Assembly: GCA_051746665.1 (NCBI GenBank)
Contig: JBNJFG010000008.1
Location: 1-50,579 of the forward strand
Length of the DNA stretch: 50,579 nt
Source of the DNA: Halanaerobium sp051746665
GTDB lineage: Bacteria; Bacillota; Halanaerobiia; Halanaerobiales; Halanaerobiaceae
Direction: 5' to 3'
In this document: one piece after another, positions 48,867 to 50,579 of the stretch
Layout: the number at the start of each line of letters is the position of its first letter
How positions within the stretch are numbered: the first letter of the stretch is position 1
Notes under the pieces: model-generated
Database searches by the model: none
What the model saw: only the letters and a program-made list of their open reading frames with translations
Told to the model about the DNA's origin: nothing
Made by a program: the position numbers and the translations under genes

Positions 48867-49982
48867 TTGATTAGATTAGAAAATTTATCCAAAACTTACT
48901 CCACGGCTGAAGAAGAAGCGGTTTCAGATTTAAATTTAGAAGTTAAAGAAGGGGAGATTTGTGTTTTTGTAGGTCCCTCTGGCTGTGGTAAGACAACTAC
49001 TTTAAAAATGATCAATCGATTAATTGAACCATCTTCCGGAAAAATTTATATTAATCAAAAAGATGCTTTTTCCTTGAAAAAAAGTGAATTACGAAGAGAA
49101 ATTGGATATGTAATTCAGGAAATAGGTCTTTTTCCACACTTAACAGTTAAAGAAAATGTTGCCACTGTTCCAAAATTATTAAAATGGGAGCAGGAAAAAA
49201 TAAATAATCGGGTAAAAGAATTAATAAAAGTTATTGGATTAGATCCTGATAGTCATCTTGATAAATATCCACATGAACTTTCAGGTGGACAGCAGCAGCG
49301 AGTTGGTGTAGCAAGAGCAATGGCGGCAGATCCACCAATTATGCTGATGGATGAACCATTTGGAGCAGTTGATCCAATTACGAGAGCGGATTTGCAGAAT
49401 GAATTTTTAAGGCTTCAGAAAAAAATTAATAAAACTATCTGTTTTGTTACTCATGACATCGATGAAGCAATCAAAATGGGTGATAAAATTGCAATTATGA
49501 ATCAAGGAGAATTAGTTCAATATGATTCTCCCAAAAATATTTTGTTTGATCCTAAAAATGAATTTGTTGAAGATTTCATTGGTTCTGATAGAGGATTAAA
49601 AGTATTAAATCTTTTAAAAGCTAAAAAAGTAATGAAAAAAGAATTTTACAAAGTGGATAGATCAGAAAGTTATGAAGAGGTAATGAATAAATTAGAAGAA
49701 TCAAAACAAGATTATATTCTAGTAACTGCTGATAAAAGAAAGTTAATGGGGTATGTTAACTTAAAAAGACTTAAAAGTCATAAAGATTCTGATTGGGAAA
49801 ATCATATAAAAATCACACCAGTAATAGAAGCAGATGCATCTTTAAAGGATGTTTTAAATAAAATGATAGAAAATGATGTAACTTTAATTCCTATAGTTGA
49901 CAGTGATAATAATCTGAAAGCAACAATAACGATGGAAATCATACAGGATTATATCAGTGATGAATACAATCGGGAGGACTAA
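48867..49982 (+). CDS. opuCA: Glycine betaine/choline-type ABC transporter ATPase (OpuCA-like)
   Basis: The ATPase of an osmoprotectant importer. The 371-aa protein has Walker A GPSGCGKTTT (about 37-46), Q-loop VIQEIGLFPHLTV, signature LSGGQQQRVGVARAMA, Walker B IMLMDEPFGAVDP and an H-loop VTHDIDEA. Two CBS domains occupy the C-terminus (about 252-365), which in OpuA-type systems sense ionic strength. The start is TTG 48867 behind GGAGGGG. The permease follows after 12 nt. The substrate (betaine, choline or carnitine) cannot be read from sequence. Confidence 0.92.
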   Translation: MIRLENLSKTYSTAEEEAVSDLNLEVKEGEICVFVGPSGCGKTTTLKMINRLIEPSSGKIYINQKDAFSLKKSELRREIGYVIQEIGLFPHLTVKENVATVPKLLKWEQEKINNRVKELIKVIGLDPDSHLDKYPHELSGGQQQRVGVARAMAADPPIMLMDEPFGAVDPITRADLQNEFLRLQKKINKTICFVTHDIDEAIKMGDKIAIMNQGELVQYDSPKNILFDPKNEFVEDFIGSDRGLKVLNLLKAKKVMKKEFYKVDRSESYEEVMNKLEESKQDYILVTADKRKLMGYVNLKRLKSHKDSDWENHIKITPVIEADASLKDVLNKMIENDVTLIPIVDSDNNLKATITMEIIQDYISDEYNRED

Positions 49983-49994
49983 AGGGGGATTAAG

Positions 49995-50579
49995 ATGGCT
50001 GTAATTGAATATTTTCTTGAAAATTTGGATAAGATTATAGAATATACAGCAGCACATTTATATTTAATTTCAATTTCAATTACACTTTCCTTGATTCTCT
50101 GGGTGAGTGTTGGAATAATAATCAGAAATAGAGAAAAAACAGCAAAATCGATACTTGGTTTTGGCAGTTTGATTATGTCAGTCCCCAGTGTCTCGCTTTA
50201 TGGTATCTTAATGACAATACCTGCTTTTGGGCTTAATATGAGAAGTGCAGTTTTTGCTTTAGTCTTATATTCTATGATTCCTATTGTTAGAAATGTTTAT
50301 AAATCTTTAAATGAAGTGGATCCTGCTATTTTGGAATCTGCCAGAGGAATGGGAATGACAGAAAAGCAGATTCTGTGGAAAGTACAGCTGCCAATGGCTA
50401 TGCCCGTTATTATAGCAGGTATAAGAGTTGCATTAGTTATGATGGTTGGTATTGCGACTTTGGCAGTCTTTATAGGTGAGCGTAATTTAGGACAGCTTAT
50501 CTATCAGGGAATTGTCAGGACTAAAACAGAAATGATAATTAATGGAGCTGTTTTAATTTCATTAATTTCAATTACTGTT
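49995..50579 (+). CDS. opuCB: Osmoprotectant ABC transporter permease (OpuCB-like), partial
   Basis: The first 195 codons of a membrane permease; the end lies beyond the window. The protein starts MAVIEYFLENLDKIIEYTAAHLYL and has hydrophobic segments at about 22-42, 55-78, 82-100, 140-162 and 178-195. The binding-protein-dependent transport signature is ESARGMGMTEKQILWKVQLPMAMPVIIAG, the EAA loop that docks on the ATPase. The DPAILESARGMG form is typical of the OpuC/ProW branch. ATG 49995 follows AGGGGG, 12 nt after opuCA. Confidence 0.93.
   Translation, partial: MAVIEYFLENLDKIIEYTAAHLYLISISITLSLILWVSVGIIIRNREKTAKSILGFGSLIMSVPSVSLYGILMTIPAFGLNMRSAVFALVLYSMIPIVRNVYKSLNEVDPAILESARGMGMTEKQILWKVQLPMAMPVIIAGIRVALVMMVGIATLAVFIGERNLGQLIYQGIVRTKTEMIINGAVLISLISITV

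Overview
The window looks like a piece of chromosome from a low-GC, anaerobic, fermentative member of the Firmicutes/Halanaerobiota. The order Halanaerobiales, probably a Halanaerobium relative, fits best. That placement is an inference from AT-rich codon use, Firmicutes gene orders (rplQ-ecfA1-ecfA2-ecfT-truA-rplM-rpsI; cdaA-cdaR-glmM plus a glmS ribozyme), an electron-bifurcating [FeFe] hydrogenase operon, PPDK with its regulatory protein, and osmolyte genes (proBAC and a betaine-type ABC importer). No rRNA or tRNA is present to prove it. Nearly everything is on the + strand; the only convincing minus-strand gene is a membrane protein at 7480-8205.

Layout. 1-4404: end of the ribosomal protein cluster (L17, ECF transporter module, TruA, L13 with a leader hairpin, S9, terminator). 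4659-7090: the three-gene AmmeMemoRadiSam set, whose function is unknown. 7174-8205: a 53-aa zinc-ribbon protein facing a protease-like membrane protein that lacks the catalytic residues. 8340-13116: cyclic-di-AMP synthase, its small regulator, GlmM, a glmS ribozyme and GlmS, which together supply amino sugars for the cell wall. 13114-17983: AcpS, NAD(P)HX repair, dCTP deaminase and an unusual SF1 helicase fused to a DbpA-type RNA-binding domain.

18104-19061: a toxin-antitoxin locus. A complete EndoAI/EndoA (MazEF) pair is preceded by an independent transcription unit with a consensus promoter, SD and terminator. That unit encodes a 48-aa peptide resembling only the toxin-binding part of the antitoxin. 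19096-27597: a hydrogenase operon. HydC, HydB and HydA and an HndB-like protein are interleaved with two DRTGG proteins, two HATPase proteins, a PHP phosphoesterase and a second, putatively sensory [FeFe] hydrogenase.

27634-33583: sugar phosphotransferase region with a GlcNAc-type IICB, an unassigned TIM-barrel-like protein, a GlcT-type antiterminator, a glucose-type IICB and a IIA protein. Two nearly identical antiterminator RNA targets (differing at one base in 21) precede the antiterminator gene and the glucose transporter, each followed by a terminator hairpin. 33602-40454: proline biosynthesis (proB, proA, proC), the t6A tRNA modification genes tsaE, tsaB and tsaD, and a radical SAM-PDZ protein. 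40571-43044: CIRCE-controlled groES-groEL, interrupted by a 100-N scaffold gap whose two 99-bp flanks are identical, evidently an unmerged contig overlap. 43211-46740: PPDK regulatory protein and PPDK. 46783-50579: guaA, a YerC/TrpR-like regulator, and the start of a betaine/choline-type ABC importer preceded by an attenuator-like hairpin.

The most notable items are the stand-alone mini-antitoxin unit, the DbpA-domain/SF1 helicase fusion, the sensory hydrogenase with its phospho-signalling neighbours, the leader hairpins at the PTS and ABC-importer genes, and the uncharacterised AmmeMemoRadiSam trio.
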